From: Bacillus massilioanorexius
GTDB lineage: Bacteria; Bacillota; Bacilli; Bacillales; DSM-1321
DNA: 40,588 nt
Direction of reading: 5' to 3'
Assembly (NCBI RefSeq): GCF_902374955.1
Contig: NZ_CABKRX010000061.1
Span: forward strand, 1-40,588
Shown here: piece after piece, positions 19,161-27,022 of the stretch
How the letters are laid out: each line of letters starts with the position of its first letter
Position numbering within the stretch: the first letter of the stretch is position 1
The notes under the pieces: model-generated
Told to the model about the DNA's origin: nothing
What the model saw: only the letters and a program-made list of their open reading frames with translations
Databases searched by the model: none
Translations under genes and position numbers: made by a program

Positions 19161-19310
19161 TTATACAGCTTTCTCTTTTTGAACTTCCTTTTGCAAGAAT
19201 ACAACTACTTCCTCTTTCGTTAAACCGATTTTCTTCGCTTCCTTCATTAATTCAATCCATTCCAAATCTAGTTCTTTCATTTTCTTATAGTCTACCAAAC
19301 GTCTACCCAT
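19161..19310 (-). CDS. SinI-like antirepressor, 49 residues
   Basis: A very small gene. The protein begins MGRRLVDYKKMKELDLEWIE and continues LMKEAKKIGLTKEEVVVFLQ; this is the SinI dimerisation motif (L-D-x-E-W-x-x-L-M-x-E-A-K-x-x-[GN]-[IL]-[ST]-x-E-E), which also matches the tail of the SinR-like neighbour. SinI-type proteins have no DNA-binding domain and act by forming a heterodimer with SinR. The ATG is preceded by AGGGGG at eight bases and about 135 bases further up by a good promoter. The gene is transcribed toward the sinR-like gene and ends about 100 bases from it. Function from family resemblance; pairing with this SinR is inferred from position. Confidence 0.85.
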   Translation of the reverse strand: MGRRLVDYKKMKELDLEWIELMKEAKKIGLTKEEVVVFLQKEVQKEKAV

Positions 19311-19665
19311 TTCATTTACCCCCTAAAATACGCATCTTCATATCTTAAGATCATATGTTGAAAACACATTATGTATTCCATTTCATATGAATAAGACTTT
19401 TTTTGCTATCTATATGTTATTTATATATCTTCATTATACGAGTATTGGTTATAAAAGTTTGTTACTTTTTGTCAATCATTCCCATAATTCGTTTCTTTAT
19501 GATTCTTTTAGAAAAGTAGATTTGATACCATTTAACAATCATTCACTATAATTCGTCATAAAAAAACTTTACGACAAATAACTACGTTTTCTTTTTTGTT
19601 CGGCACTAATCTGAAAATAGATAGTTCTTTTTATTTAGATTAGTCCGTTCGATATTCTTAAAGCT
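19311..19665. other. Intergenic leader of the sinI-like gene
   Basis: 355 AT-rich bases containing the sinI-like promoter (listed separately). The remainder holds nothing recognised. Confidence 0.4.
19448..19475 (-). promoter_or_regulatory. Sigma-A-type promoter of the sinI-like gene
   Basis: On the minus strand TTGACA (19475-19470), 16-base spacer, TATAAC (19453-19448). A second -10-like TATAAT is at 19438-19433. Leader length would be about 130 bases. Confidence 0.6.
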
Positions 19666-19872
19666 TCATGATTTTTTGGGTATCGATACTTTAAAACTTG
19701 TATGCTTATAGTGTTTTTTTTGGCTCAACTTGTTAAAGTGAAAAACATGTGATTCAGAAGGAAAGCTTTTTTGTTTACTTAAGTTTGTTTCACAAATTGG
19801 GCATATCCATTCTCCTGTATTACAGCTACTATAGGAAGGTCTGTGACAGTTAAAACAGTGCTTTTTATACAT
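19666..19872 (-). CDS. Small zinc-finger-like protein, function unknown
   Basis: 68 residues. The N-terminal part holds cysteines at 6, 9, 17, 24 and 27, as C-F-N-C and C-P-I-C pairs about 15 residues apart, the pattern of a small zinc ribbon; the rest is basic and rich in His, Lys and Ser. AAGGA lies nine bases before the ATG, which supports it as a real gene rather than a chance frame. No family name is recognised. It lies alone between the sin-like pair and the nucleotidase gene; a regulatory or nucleic-acid-binding role would be only a guess. Confidence 0.65.
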   Translation of the reverse strand: MYKKHCFNCHRPSYSSCNTGEWICPICETNLSKQKSFPSESHVFHFNKLSQKKHYKHTSFKVSIPKKS

Positions 19873-20082
19873 AAATTCACATCCTTAAAAAACCGATTGT
19901 TCTTTTTAAAGAACATTACGTTTTTATTATAGAATATTTCCTTCATTTGGAAAAACACTGTATCCATTCTATTTATTCCTAAAAAGAGACCATTTCGAAG
20001 ATTTTCGATGTTATACTACCATTTTCTTACTTTTTAATTCTTTATAAAGGACGTTTTAGCTATTTTAAAGAATTAGCGAATC

Positions 20083-20116
20083 AAAAAAAGAGAGCCAAAG
20101 GAATGACTCTCTTTCT
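20083..20116 (-). terminator. Terminator of the SLH 5'-nucleotidase gene
   Basis: Arms AAAGAGAG / CTCTCTTT; read on the minus strand it is followed by a T-rich run. Confidence 0.75.
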
Positions 20117-20130
20117 ATAATAGACATGTC

Positions 20131-22635
20131 TTATTTCACATCTTTAATACGATCTTCAATGACTGGACCCACATTTTTTAACTTACTTACATAATCTCTA
20201 AGATTTTCCCAATCTGCTAGACCTAAGTCTGTTACTCTTCCAGCATCGTATGCTTTTTTGAATACATCATAACCATCCCCACCTTTAGCAGTAAAGGCAT
20301 TGGTTGCTATGACATATTCTGCATTAGCATCTAACTCCTTGAAAGTACCATCTGTTCCTTTCACTTCTACCTTTTGTACACGACTACCTGCTGGCTTCGA
20401 GCTATCAAAGGTAAATTTCATACCAGAAACGTGTAAGAATCCTCCGTTTTCTCTTGGATAAGTACTTACACTATGTTCTAAGGCTTCTACTATTTCTGAT
20501 CCTTTCAATTTCATCGTTGCTAGTGTATTTCCGAAAGGAAGAACCGTTAATACTTCACCTAACGTAATTTCTCCTTTATCGATATCAGATCGGATTCCGC
20601 CACCATTTTGCATAGCAATAACCGTGTCTTTGTTATATTCCTTCGCTTTGTCTAGCATACCATCCGTAATTAAATTACCGAGCTCTGTTTCATTTTTGCG
20701 TACGCTTGGTGCATTCGGATCATCTTTTATACGTGGGTTATCTAACGCTTTAATAGCTGTTGCACCAGTTGGTGTATTTTTTAGTTCTTCAATTTTAGAT
20801 GAGTATTTTTTTAATAGCTCTGCTGCTTCTTTATCCTCTTTTTGCTCTGCAATTTTAATCAGCTTACCAGCTTGACCAACGATTTTCCCATCTTTATCGA
20901 ATTCTACATCAACTGTCCCAAGAAACTCATTGTATTGGAACGCCTGTACAATAATAGTTGGGTCTTTCTTATTGCCTTTCGAATCCTTCTCTACAACTAC
21001 TGGTTGCTTCAACTCTGTATGACTATGACCACCTACAATGACATCTAGTCCATCAACCTCTGCCGCTAGAGTTAAATCATTATCGTAAGCTGGATTATCA
21101 TCATAGCCAATATGAGTAACCGCTACAACCTTGTTGACACCTAGCTTTTCAAAAGCTTCCACCGCTTCTTTTGCTTCCTTAATGTAGTTGCTGAAGGTCA
21201 CCTTCACAGGACTAGAAATGTCCTTCGTTTCCTCAGTCGTTAACCCAAAGAAACCAACCTTTTGTCCATTAATGGTTTTAACTAAACCGTTGAAAATTTG
21301 ACCACCTTTTGGTTCAGCTGTTATTTCATCAGAGTATAAGCCTTTTAAATTCTCATCCTGACTATAATTCACGTTCGAGCTAATGATTGGGAAACTAGCG
21401 CCTTTAACAAAATTCGCTAACGCTTTATGACCTTCTGGACTTGATCCTAAATCAAATTCATGATTCCCCATCGTCATCATGTCGTACTTCATCAAATTCA
21501 TAAATTGAAGATCGGCTTGTCCTCTAAATTCATTAAAATATAATGTACCAGAGAAAACATCACCGGCATCAATCAATACGGCACTCGGAGCTTTTGAACG
21601 AACTTCTTTCACAGCTGTTACTCGTTTCGCTACTTGATCCAAATGAGCGTGCGTATCGTTCGTATGCATAAGTGATAATAAGAAATTATCGCCATGGCCT
21701 TTTCCTTTAAAGGCAATATCCTGAGATCCAACTACTTTATCAACAAGTGATTTGTAAGCGTCAGGAGCTGCCGTTACTTTCGCATTAATCTTCGCTGTTT
21801 CTGCTTGATAGCTGTTTCCAGCTTTTAATGAAACCTTCGCTACTCCTTCTTTAATAGTTACTTTACTTGAGGAAAGTGTACCAAATGTAGTAGATAACTC
21901 TACAGTGACATCATTGATAGCCGTATCTACCTTTCCTGTTTTTTCATTTATGATTTGTAATGTAATATCTCCTTGATCAGTTCCATTAGCGATCCATTCC
22001 TTAGATTCTGTTGTTAGTGACAAACTATAGCTATCTTGTGCAGCCTCATGTGATTTGTACAAGAATTTCGCATAATCTCCACGCTTTGCATGACGATCTG
22101 TTCCAAATAACGTCTCTGTTACCCCACTTGTCACCTTATTGGCTACTAGCGCATTAACAGCTTCCTTATAGTTAGGATTCACATCCGTGAATGCGTTATT
22201 TGTTGAGCTGCTTTTTAAGGAAAATCCTTTTTGAATCCAGATTGCTAACTCTCCACGTGTAATGGGACTATAGCTGTCAAACTTTGTTTCTGTTTTCCCT
22301 TGTGTAATGTTAGCAGCCTTCAATGCATTGACATATTTCACTCCGCGAGTCGGTACATCGTTAAAGCCTGAATTTGGTGCTTTTTCTATATCCAATCCAA
22401 GTACTGAAACGAGCATAACTGCTGCATCTACACGAGTGATTTCTTTATCTACACCAAATTCTGTTTTGGAAAATCCACTTACTCCTTTTGATGTTACAAA
22501 ATCAACCGCTTCTTTGTATTGAGGACCTACGTCTTTAAAGGATGCTGCCGCTGCTCCTAAAGGTGCTACTGCTGATGCAACGAGTGTAGCCGTTGCAGCG
22601 GATAAAGTAAACTTTCTCATAGCTTTATTTTTCAA
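20131..22635 (-). CDS. SLH-anchored 5'-nucleotidase / cyclic phosphodiesterase (UshA type)
   Basis: Surface enzyme of 834 residues that should remove phosphate from extracellular nucleotides. Signal peptide at about 1-30; three SLH domains at about 32-80, 89-140 and 147-196 (ITRVDAAVML, ITRGELAIWI, AKRGDYAKFL); one Big_1-like Ig domain at about 203-290; a metallophosphatase domain with NDTHAH (326-331), DAGD (356-359), GNHEFD (390-395), THIG (507-510) and GGHSH (535-539); then the 5'-nucleotidase C-terminal domain with NGGGIRSD (677-684) and FTAKGGDGYD (781-790). All metal ligands of the two-metal centre appear present. Start TTG nine bases after AAGGGGAG. Its Ig domain shares the phrase TGKVDT-x-x-ND with the large SLH protein at 27023. 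Whether it prefers 2',3'-cyclic nucleotides or 5'-nucleotides cannot be told. Confidence 0.92.
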   Translation of the reverse strand: MKNKAMRKFTLSAATATLVASAVAPLGAAAASFKDVGPQYKEAVDFVTSKGVSGFSKTEFGVDKEITRVDAAVMLVSVLGLDIEKAPNSGFNDVPTRGVKYVNALKAANITQGKTETKFDSYSPITRGELAIWIQKGFSLKSSSTNNAFTDVNPNYKEAVNALVANKVTSGVTETLFGTDRHAKRGDYAKFLYKSHEAAQDSYSLSLTTESKEWIANGTDQGDITLQIINEKTGKVDTAINDVTVELSTTFGTLSSSKVTIKEGVAKVSLKAGNSYQAETAKINAKVTAAPDAYKSLVDKVVGSQDIAFKGKGHGDNFLLSLMHTNDTHAHLDQVAKRVTAVKEVRSKAPSAVLIDAGDVFSGTLYFNEFRGQADLQFMNLMKYDMMTMGNHEFDLGSSPEGHKALANFVKGASFPIISSNVNYSQDENLKGLYSDEITAEPKGGQIFNGLVKTINGQKVGFFGLTTEETKDISSPVKVTFSNYIKEAKEAVEAFEKLGVNKVVAVTHIGYDDNPAYDNDLTLAAEVDGLDVIVGGHSHTELKQPVVVEKDSKGNKKDPTIIVQAFQYNEFLGTVDVEFDKDGKIVGQAGKLIKIAEQKEDKEAAELLKKYSSKIEELKNTPTGATAIKALDNPRIKDDPNAPSVRKNETELGNLITDGMLDKAKEYNKDTVIAMQNGGGIRSDIDKGEITLGEVLTVLPFGNTLATMKLKGSEIVEALEHSVSTYPRENGGFLHVSGMKFTFDSSKPAGSRVQKVEVKGTDGTFKELDANAEYVIATNAFTAKGGDGYDVFKKAYDAGRVTDLGLADWENLRDYVSKLKNVGPVIEDRIKDVK

Positions 22636-22864
22636 TTTTCCATACTCCCCTTTATGTATTGAATTTCATTTTAACCAAACAGACTGCTTGTCTATCTCTT
22701 CCCTAGTGATGATTATGTAAATGTATGTATATGTAATAGAGCATGAATTTTGAGATGTAATCTAACATTTCCATCTGTTCATTCTCTATTCTAAACGAAA
22801 ACTCTACCAAAATTAAGTATTAATACACTATTTTTACAATTATCCTTTAAAAAGTTCGATTCAT

Positions 22865-22993
22865 GATTTCATTCTCTAACACTTTGACTTCTACTTTAGA
22901 ATTTATGCGTCTATTAGCTTATCCTTTGCGTCAGTTTATCTATTTTTTGCGTCTTAACTCGATACATTCGCGTTTACCTATATTTAGCTGGTT
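22865..22993. repeat. 21-base phased repeat array B
   Basis: Units begin at 22865 (GATTTCATTCTC), 22886 (GACTTCTAC), 22907 (GCGTCTATT), 22928 (GCGTCAGTT), 22949 (GCGTCTTAAC) and 22970 (GCGTTTACC), every one exactly 21 bases after the previous; 22991 starts a last degenerate unit. The first unit shares its first 12 bases with the first unit of array A. A palindrome follows directly. Confidence 0.8.
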
Positions 22994-22994
22994 A

Positions 22995-23020
22995 TTTTTA
23001 ATCAAACGTTTGATTAAAAA
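22995..23020. repeat. Perfect 26-base palindrome, copy 1
   Basis: Core TAATCAAACGTTTGATTA extended by four matching T/A pairs on each side. Read either way, A rather than T follows the stem, so it is not an intrinsic terminator. It looks like a dimeric-repressor operator (TetR-like size and symmetry) or a dispersed element; two more copies are at 32621 and 37546. Confidence 0.7.
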
Positions 23021-23087
23021 AGAACTTTGACAAGACTTTTGATTTATTATGACCTACTCCAATAACCATGACATCTGCATCATACAT
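22998..23087 (-). pseudogene. Fragment resembling the N-terminus of an FAD-dependent oxidoreductase
   Basis: Behind a good ribosome site (AAAGGGGAG) a 29-codon frame begins MYDADVMVIGVG, the usual start of a Rossmann dinucleotide-binding domain (x-D-V-x-V-I-G-x-G), then loses all resemblance and stops inside palindrome copy 1. It is best read as the left-over 5' end of a deleted flavoprotein gene. A genuine tiny peptide cannot be excluded. Confidence 0.4.
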
Positions 23088-23294
23088 ACTTATCTCTCCC
23101 CTTTATCACTTGTTAATGATGATTATTCTAATATTTACAAGCACTTTCATTATAAAGTACAGCACGTTGGGATTCCTTTCGCAGGAATCCTGATTAGGAC
23201 AATCTTCCAATATTACTATGAGTAATTGATCATCTCACAAAGCATATTTACCTCTAGATTGGACATTTTAAGAAATAAAGAGGAGGTGGATTAA

Positions 23295-23537
23295 ATGGCT
23301 AAAATAGGTGTTGAGCAATCTTTAACTGCAGTCACACAAGCATTACGTGAAAAAGGACATGATGTGATTGAATTAAAGCAAGAGTATGACACACAAAACT
23401 GTGATTGCTGTGTGATTTCCGGAATGGATAAAAATGTGATGGGTATGCAAGATGCAACGATGCAAGGGGCTGTCATTAGCGCCGATGGTTTATCGGCTGA
23501 AGAAGTATGTCAAGAGGTTGAAAGCAGACTTACATAA
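23295..23537 (+). CDS. ykuS: YkuS family (UPF0180) small protein
   Basis: 80 residues, clearly the UPF0180/YkuS family of Bacillales: starts MAKIGVEQSLTAVTQALREK, contains the family signature N-C-D-C-C-V-I-S-G and MQGAVISADGLSAEEVCQ, and ends in VESRL(T). AGGAGGTG lies six bases before the ATG. The family has no established function; conserved Cys residues hint at metal or redox chemistry, but this is not shown. It is a single-gene unit among surface genes, with no evident link to them. An imperfect hairpin overlaps the stop codon (TTGAAAGCAGA / TCTGCTTTTCAA). Confidence 0.92.
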   Translation: MAKIGVEQSLTAVTQALREKGHDVIELKQEYDTQNCDCCVISGMDKNVMGMQDATMQGAVISADGLSAEEVCQEVESRLT

Positions 23538-23564
23538 CGACTCTGCTTTTCAATAAAAAGAACA

Positions 23565-23606
23565 GGGCTGTCTGAAAAGAAGATTTTTATCTCTTTTCGG
23601 ATGCCC
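23565..23606 (+). terminator. Terminator-like hairpin after ykuS
   Basis: Imperfect arms GGGCTGTCTGAAAAGA / TCTTTTCGGATGCCC, the dyad type common after Bacillales genes. No clear T-run follows. Confidence 0.6.
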
Positions 23607-23728
23607 CATGCTTTATATGATCTCCTTGTTATGGACTGTTTGCTGTAAGTACATTTTTACTGTTACGCGCTTTGTCCTATACATTTTAATTAAGCTTAAG
23701 AAGAATACAAAACTTACATAAAATAGAA

Positions 23729-23754
23729 GAGGGTGTCCATTTTTGGACACCCTC
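23729..23754 (-). terminator. Terminator of the Ig-repeat protein gene
   Basis: Perfect arms GAGGGTGTCC / GGACACCCTC with a six-base loop, just after the stop codon. Confidence 0.8.
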
Positions 23755-23760
23755 CATTTC

Positions 23761-26700
23761 TTATTTCACCTTTTCAATTCTCAATTCGCTTTCAAGAGCT
23801 CTTGGTTTAGCAAAATCTTTTGCAATCAGTTCAATTTCCGTATCTGTTTCTAGTTTCGCGGTTTTCGAAATAGGAATAACGAATTCATATACTCCTGCTT
23901 CATTCGTTTTTTTAATGGTATACTTTCCAATCGATTTTCCATTCACTGTTGCCGTTACAGTAGCCGCTTCACTGACAATTCCCTTAATCGTACTACTATT
24001 AGTAAAAATATCTTCAACAGACTCGATAACTGGTTTGGTACCATCTAAAACCGTAACTGTTACCTGAGCTTTATTCGGTTTACCCGCTTTCGTATCCTCA
24101 AATACAAATACTAATTTGGTATCGGCTTTTTTAGCTGGTATCGTTACGACAAAATAACCGTCATCTCTCGTCTTCACTTTTTTATCTAAAATGCTTACAC
24201 CATTCTCTAATACATCGACCGTTCCTTTTTTACTTAAATAACCGTCGACAACTGTTTCTTTATCATAAACTTCCATTTTCTTTGGATCGATTAATTTAGG
24301 AGCCGTACGATCTTCTTTAACCGTTACACTATAAGATTTACTTGTATTTCCTGCTTCATCTTTCGCAAGAATTTGTAGTTTTGTATTTTTAGCTAAGGCT
24401 TTATTTAATTTGATTTTGAACATATTTTCAAAATCCGTATCTAGATCCGTTCCTTGCCATACGATTTGACCAGTCGATGTTTTTATTGTTATTATTCCCG
24501 GTTCTGACAATTGTCCTTCAATATAAGCGGATGTATCATAAACCGTATTTACTTTTTTAATGACTGGAGGTGTTGTATCACTTACTTGAATTGTCACTTC
24601 GCCATCCATCTGATTACCTGCATAATCAATAATGACTACTTGAATTTTTGTGCCGGCTGGTTGTTTTGAAAAGGTAACCTTGAAGTTTCCGGATGCACTC
24701 GTTGCTACAGGCTTCTTCGTAATAGGTTCCCCATCCACAAATAGCTGAACTGTCGCTTCTTTATCTACTTTCCCTGAAATCGAGGTAGCTTTATCCGTAA
24801 TCGAGCTTGGCAATGGTGTTACTAGTTTAGGCTTCGTCGTATCCATAACAACTGTAATAGGATAAAGTTCACTTTCTAATGCCTTAGGCTTCGCATGATC
24901 TTTTGCTTGTAGAATGACTTCCGTACCCTCTTCTAAATAAGTTTTCAAAGGAATAGAAAACTTATATTCATTCTTTGTCGCACTTTTTACTGTTGCTTTT
25001 CCAATGGATTTCCCAGCAACAGTAGCCGTTATGACAGATGGCTCACTTACTGTACCCGTAATGGCTTTATCGGTATTTTTAATAACAATCGTATTCGCAG
25101 CGTTAATAACCGGAACCGTTGAATCTTGTACTGTCACAATTAACTGTGATTTAGCTGGTTTACTCGTTTTCATATTTTCAAAGACAAAGGTAAGCTTTGT
25201 ATTAGCAACTTGTTTTTTCACAGTCAATTTGAAATAGCCATCTTCGTCAGTTGTCACTTTTCCATCTACAACAACAGATTTCCCATTTGCTAAGACGTCT
25301 ACTTTCCCCTCTTTGCTTAATGTTCCTTCAATTTCGGTATCTTCCTCATCAAAAATCACTAGTTTTTTAGGTTCCACTAATTTAGGTGCAACAAAATCTT
25401 CTTTAACCGTTGCGGATGCTAGACCTTCATTTTCGTCACCATCAATAGCGGTTATTTTCAATTTTGTATTTTTAGTCAATTTGTTTTTGAGTACAAACGA
25501 AAAATTATTATCTAAATCTGTATCGATACTGTCTACTGAAGGCTTTTTCACAACTACCCATTTCTTGCCACCATCTGTAGATGTTTCAATTTTCACTTTC
25601 GCAGGTTCACTCACTTGACCTTCAATGGTTCGCGAAGTGTCATAGACACTTGTTACCTTAATGGTTGGAGCCGTAACATCTTTTACTTTTATATTTTCTA
25701 CCTTAGGTGTATTTCCATTATGATCTTTTACTTCTACCTTTACGATTGTTCCCGCTTTCTGCTTAGCAATGTTCATTTTAAAATTTCCATAAGCATCTGT
25801 TGCAGTCGGTGTTGCATTTAGAGGCTCATCATTTACAAAAAGTTGTACCGTAGCCGCTTTATTGACCTTACCTGTTACAACGGTTGTGTTTTCTGTAATA
25901 ACAGGTACCTTATCCGCTTCAGCCCACTCTATATCTGATGTATCCTTTTTCACTTCAATATTTTGAATAGTACTTTCTAATGCTTTCGGTTTGGCAAAAT
26001 CCACCGCTTGTATTGTAATCACTGTTCCGAATTCCTGGAAATCAGCCAAATTAATAGCAAAATCATATTCGTCCGTTTTGTTATTAATAACGGAAGTAGC
26101 TTGTCCAATGATGACGTCGCCTACCGTAGCAGTTACGATTGCTTTTTCACTTACTGTTCCTGTAATAAGCTTACTTGTATTGAAGACATCTCCAACTGGA
26201 GAAATCGTCGGCGCCGTTACGTCTGGCACTGTTACGACGATTTTCGATTCATTGTTATGTACAGCTTTATCTTTTAAAACGAAACTTAATTTTTTATTTT
26301 CTTTTTGAAAGGGGACAGTCACAGTAAACGAGCCATCAGCTTCAGTCTCTACTGCTGATGGTAACAACGATACTCCGTTATCTAATATATCTACAGTACC
26401 CACTTCATTAAGCTGCCCAGAAAAAATGGTGTTTGCTCCAGTATTTTTCACAGCGATATCATTAAGCAATTTAGGAGCTGTTACATCTGCTTTTACAATA
26501 ATCGTTTTATTGCTTTTATTTTTACTTGCATCTACCGCAATAATTTTTACATGCGTACCAATGGCAAGCTTAGCTTCTAATTGAATAGTAAATTTATTTT
26601 GATCATCGGTTTTGATGGCTTTCCCTATATTATTCCATGTTTGTCCACCATCATTTGATGTTGAAGCCACAATACTAGCTGACTCACTTACTTGACCTTC

Positions 26701-26880
26701 TATGTACGTTGATGTTTCAAATACATCTTTAATAGATTGAATGGCAGGTGGTGTTTGATCCACTTCTGGTTCTGTCGTTTCTTCAGCAAAAGCTACACCT
26801 GTTCCACTAATAATCGTTGATACTATCAAAATAGTTGAAAACAATACAGCTGTCATACTTTTTATCTTTTTCTTCATCAA
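23761..26880 (-). CDS. Secreted protein of eleven Ig-like domains in a four-type rotation
   Basis: 1039 residues. Signal peptide at about 1-32 (ends GVAFAEE), then only Ig-like beta domains of about 90 residues joined by D-x-T-x-P linkers. Four domain types occur in fixed order A-B-C-D-A-B-C-D-A-B-C. Type A has Y-[IV]-E-G-Q-[VL]-S-E; B has G-T-V-D-[IV]-L-[DEA]-N-G; C has a K-P-[KR]-A-L-E-S ending; D has ATVQLFV(N/D)(D/G)EP and KQ(K/P)AGT. No enzyme domain, SLH domain or sortase motif is seen, so how it is held at the surface is unknown. Start TTG eight bases after AGGAGGG, or ATG one codon later. Role unknown; a structural or adhesive surface protein is the natural guess. Type D resembles the tail of the alkaline phosphatase at 30776. 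Confidence 0.8.
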   Translation of the reverse strand: MMKKKIKSMTAVLFSTILIVSTIISGTGVAFAEETTEPEVDQTPPAIQSIKDVFETSTYIEGQVSESASIVASTSNDGGQTWNNIGKAIKTDDQNKFTIQLEAKLAIGTHVKIIAVDASKNKSNKTIIVKADVTAPKLLNDIAVKNTGANTIFSGQLNEVGTVDILDNGVSLLPSAVETEADGSFTVTVPFQKENKKLSFVLKDKAVHNNESKIVVTVPDVTAPTISPVGDVFNTSKLITGTVSEKAIVTATVGDVIIGQATSVINNKTDEYDFAINLADFQEFGTVITIQAVDFAKPKALESTIQNIEVKKDTSDIEWAEADKVPVITENTTVVTGKVNKAATVQLFVNDEPLNATPTATDAYGNFKMNIAKQKAGTIVKVEVKDHNGNTPKVENIKVKDVTAPTIKVTSVYDTSRTIEGQVSEPAKVKIETSTDGGKKWVVVKKPSVDSIDTDLDNNFSFVLKNKLTKNTKLKITAIDGDENEGLASATVKEDFVAPKLVEPKKLVIFDEEDTEIEGTLSKEGKVDVLANGKSVVVDGKVTTDEDGYFKLTVKKQVANTKLTFVFENMKTSKPAKSQLIVTVQDSTVPVINAANTIVIKNTDKAITGTVSEPSVITATVAGKSIGKATVKSATKNEYKFSIPLKTYLEEGTEVILQAKDHAKPKALESELYPITVVMDTTKPKLVTPLPSSITDKATSISGKVDKEATVQLFVDGEPITKKPVATSASGNFKVTFSKQPAGTKIQVVIIDYAGNQMDGEVTIQVSDTTPPVIKKVNTVYDTSAYIEGQLSEPGIITIKTSTGQIVWQGTDLDTDFENMFKIKLNKALAKNTKLQILAKDEAGNTSKSYSVTVKEDRTAPKLIDPKKMEVYDKETVVDGYLSKKGTVDVLENGVSILDKKVKTRDDGYFVVTIPAKKADTKLVFVFEDTKAGKPNKAQVTVTVLDGTKPVIESVEDIFTNSSTIKGIVSEAATVTATVNGKSIGKYTIKKTNEAGVYEFVIPISKTAKLETDTEIELIAKDFAKPRALESELRIEKVK

Positions 26881-26973
26881 AACATATTCCCTCCTTGATT
26901 TTCTTACACCTTTTCGTTCTCGAAAATCCTAAGGTTTCTTCTTCAAACTAAGAGCTCATGAAAACTTCTTAGG

Positions 26974-27008
26974 AATCGATGAGGGATTTAGAAAAGCCCT
27001 CATCGATT
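26974..27008 (-). terminator. Hairpin after the SLH Ig-repeat gene
   Basis: Perfect 12-base arms AATCGATGAGGG / CCCTCATCGATT. Strong stem but no T-run on the exit side, so termination is likely but not certain. Confidence 0.6.
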
Positions 27009-27022
27009 GTTAAACATTCACT

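Larger units (their letters stand above)
22636..23294. other. Divergent intergenic region with array B, palindrome and a gene fragment
   Basis: 659 bases between the nucleotidase gene (minus) and ykuS (plus). It contains array B, a 26-base palindrome, a 29-codon flavoprotein-like fragment and a perfect hairpin GGATTCCT / AGGAATCC at 23170-23190 of unknown role. Promoters for both flanking genes must be here, but none is clear. Confidence 0.5.

Noticed and set aside
19779..19967. 62-codon minus-strand frame overlapping the zinc-finger-like gene
   Set aside because: It lacks a ribosome site and is a different-frame shadow of the Cys-rich gene, which has one.
22865..22993. CRISPR array
   Set aside because: The conserved part is only 6-12 bases, the period is 21 and units are degenerate; no cas genes are present.
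22995..23020. Palindrome copies as intrinsic terminators
   Set aside because: Symmetric stems without a GC core, followed by A rather than T; copies 2 and 3 have proper terminators nearby.
23761..26880. SLH or LPxTG anchor on the Ig-repeat protein
   Set aside because: No SLH motif at either end and no sortase signal with hydrophobic tail; the protein ends directly after the last Ig domain.
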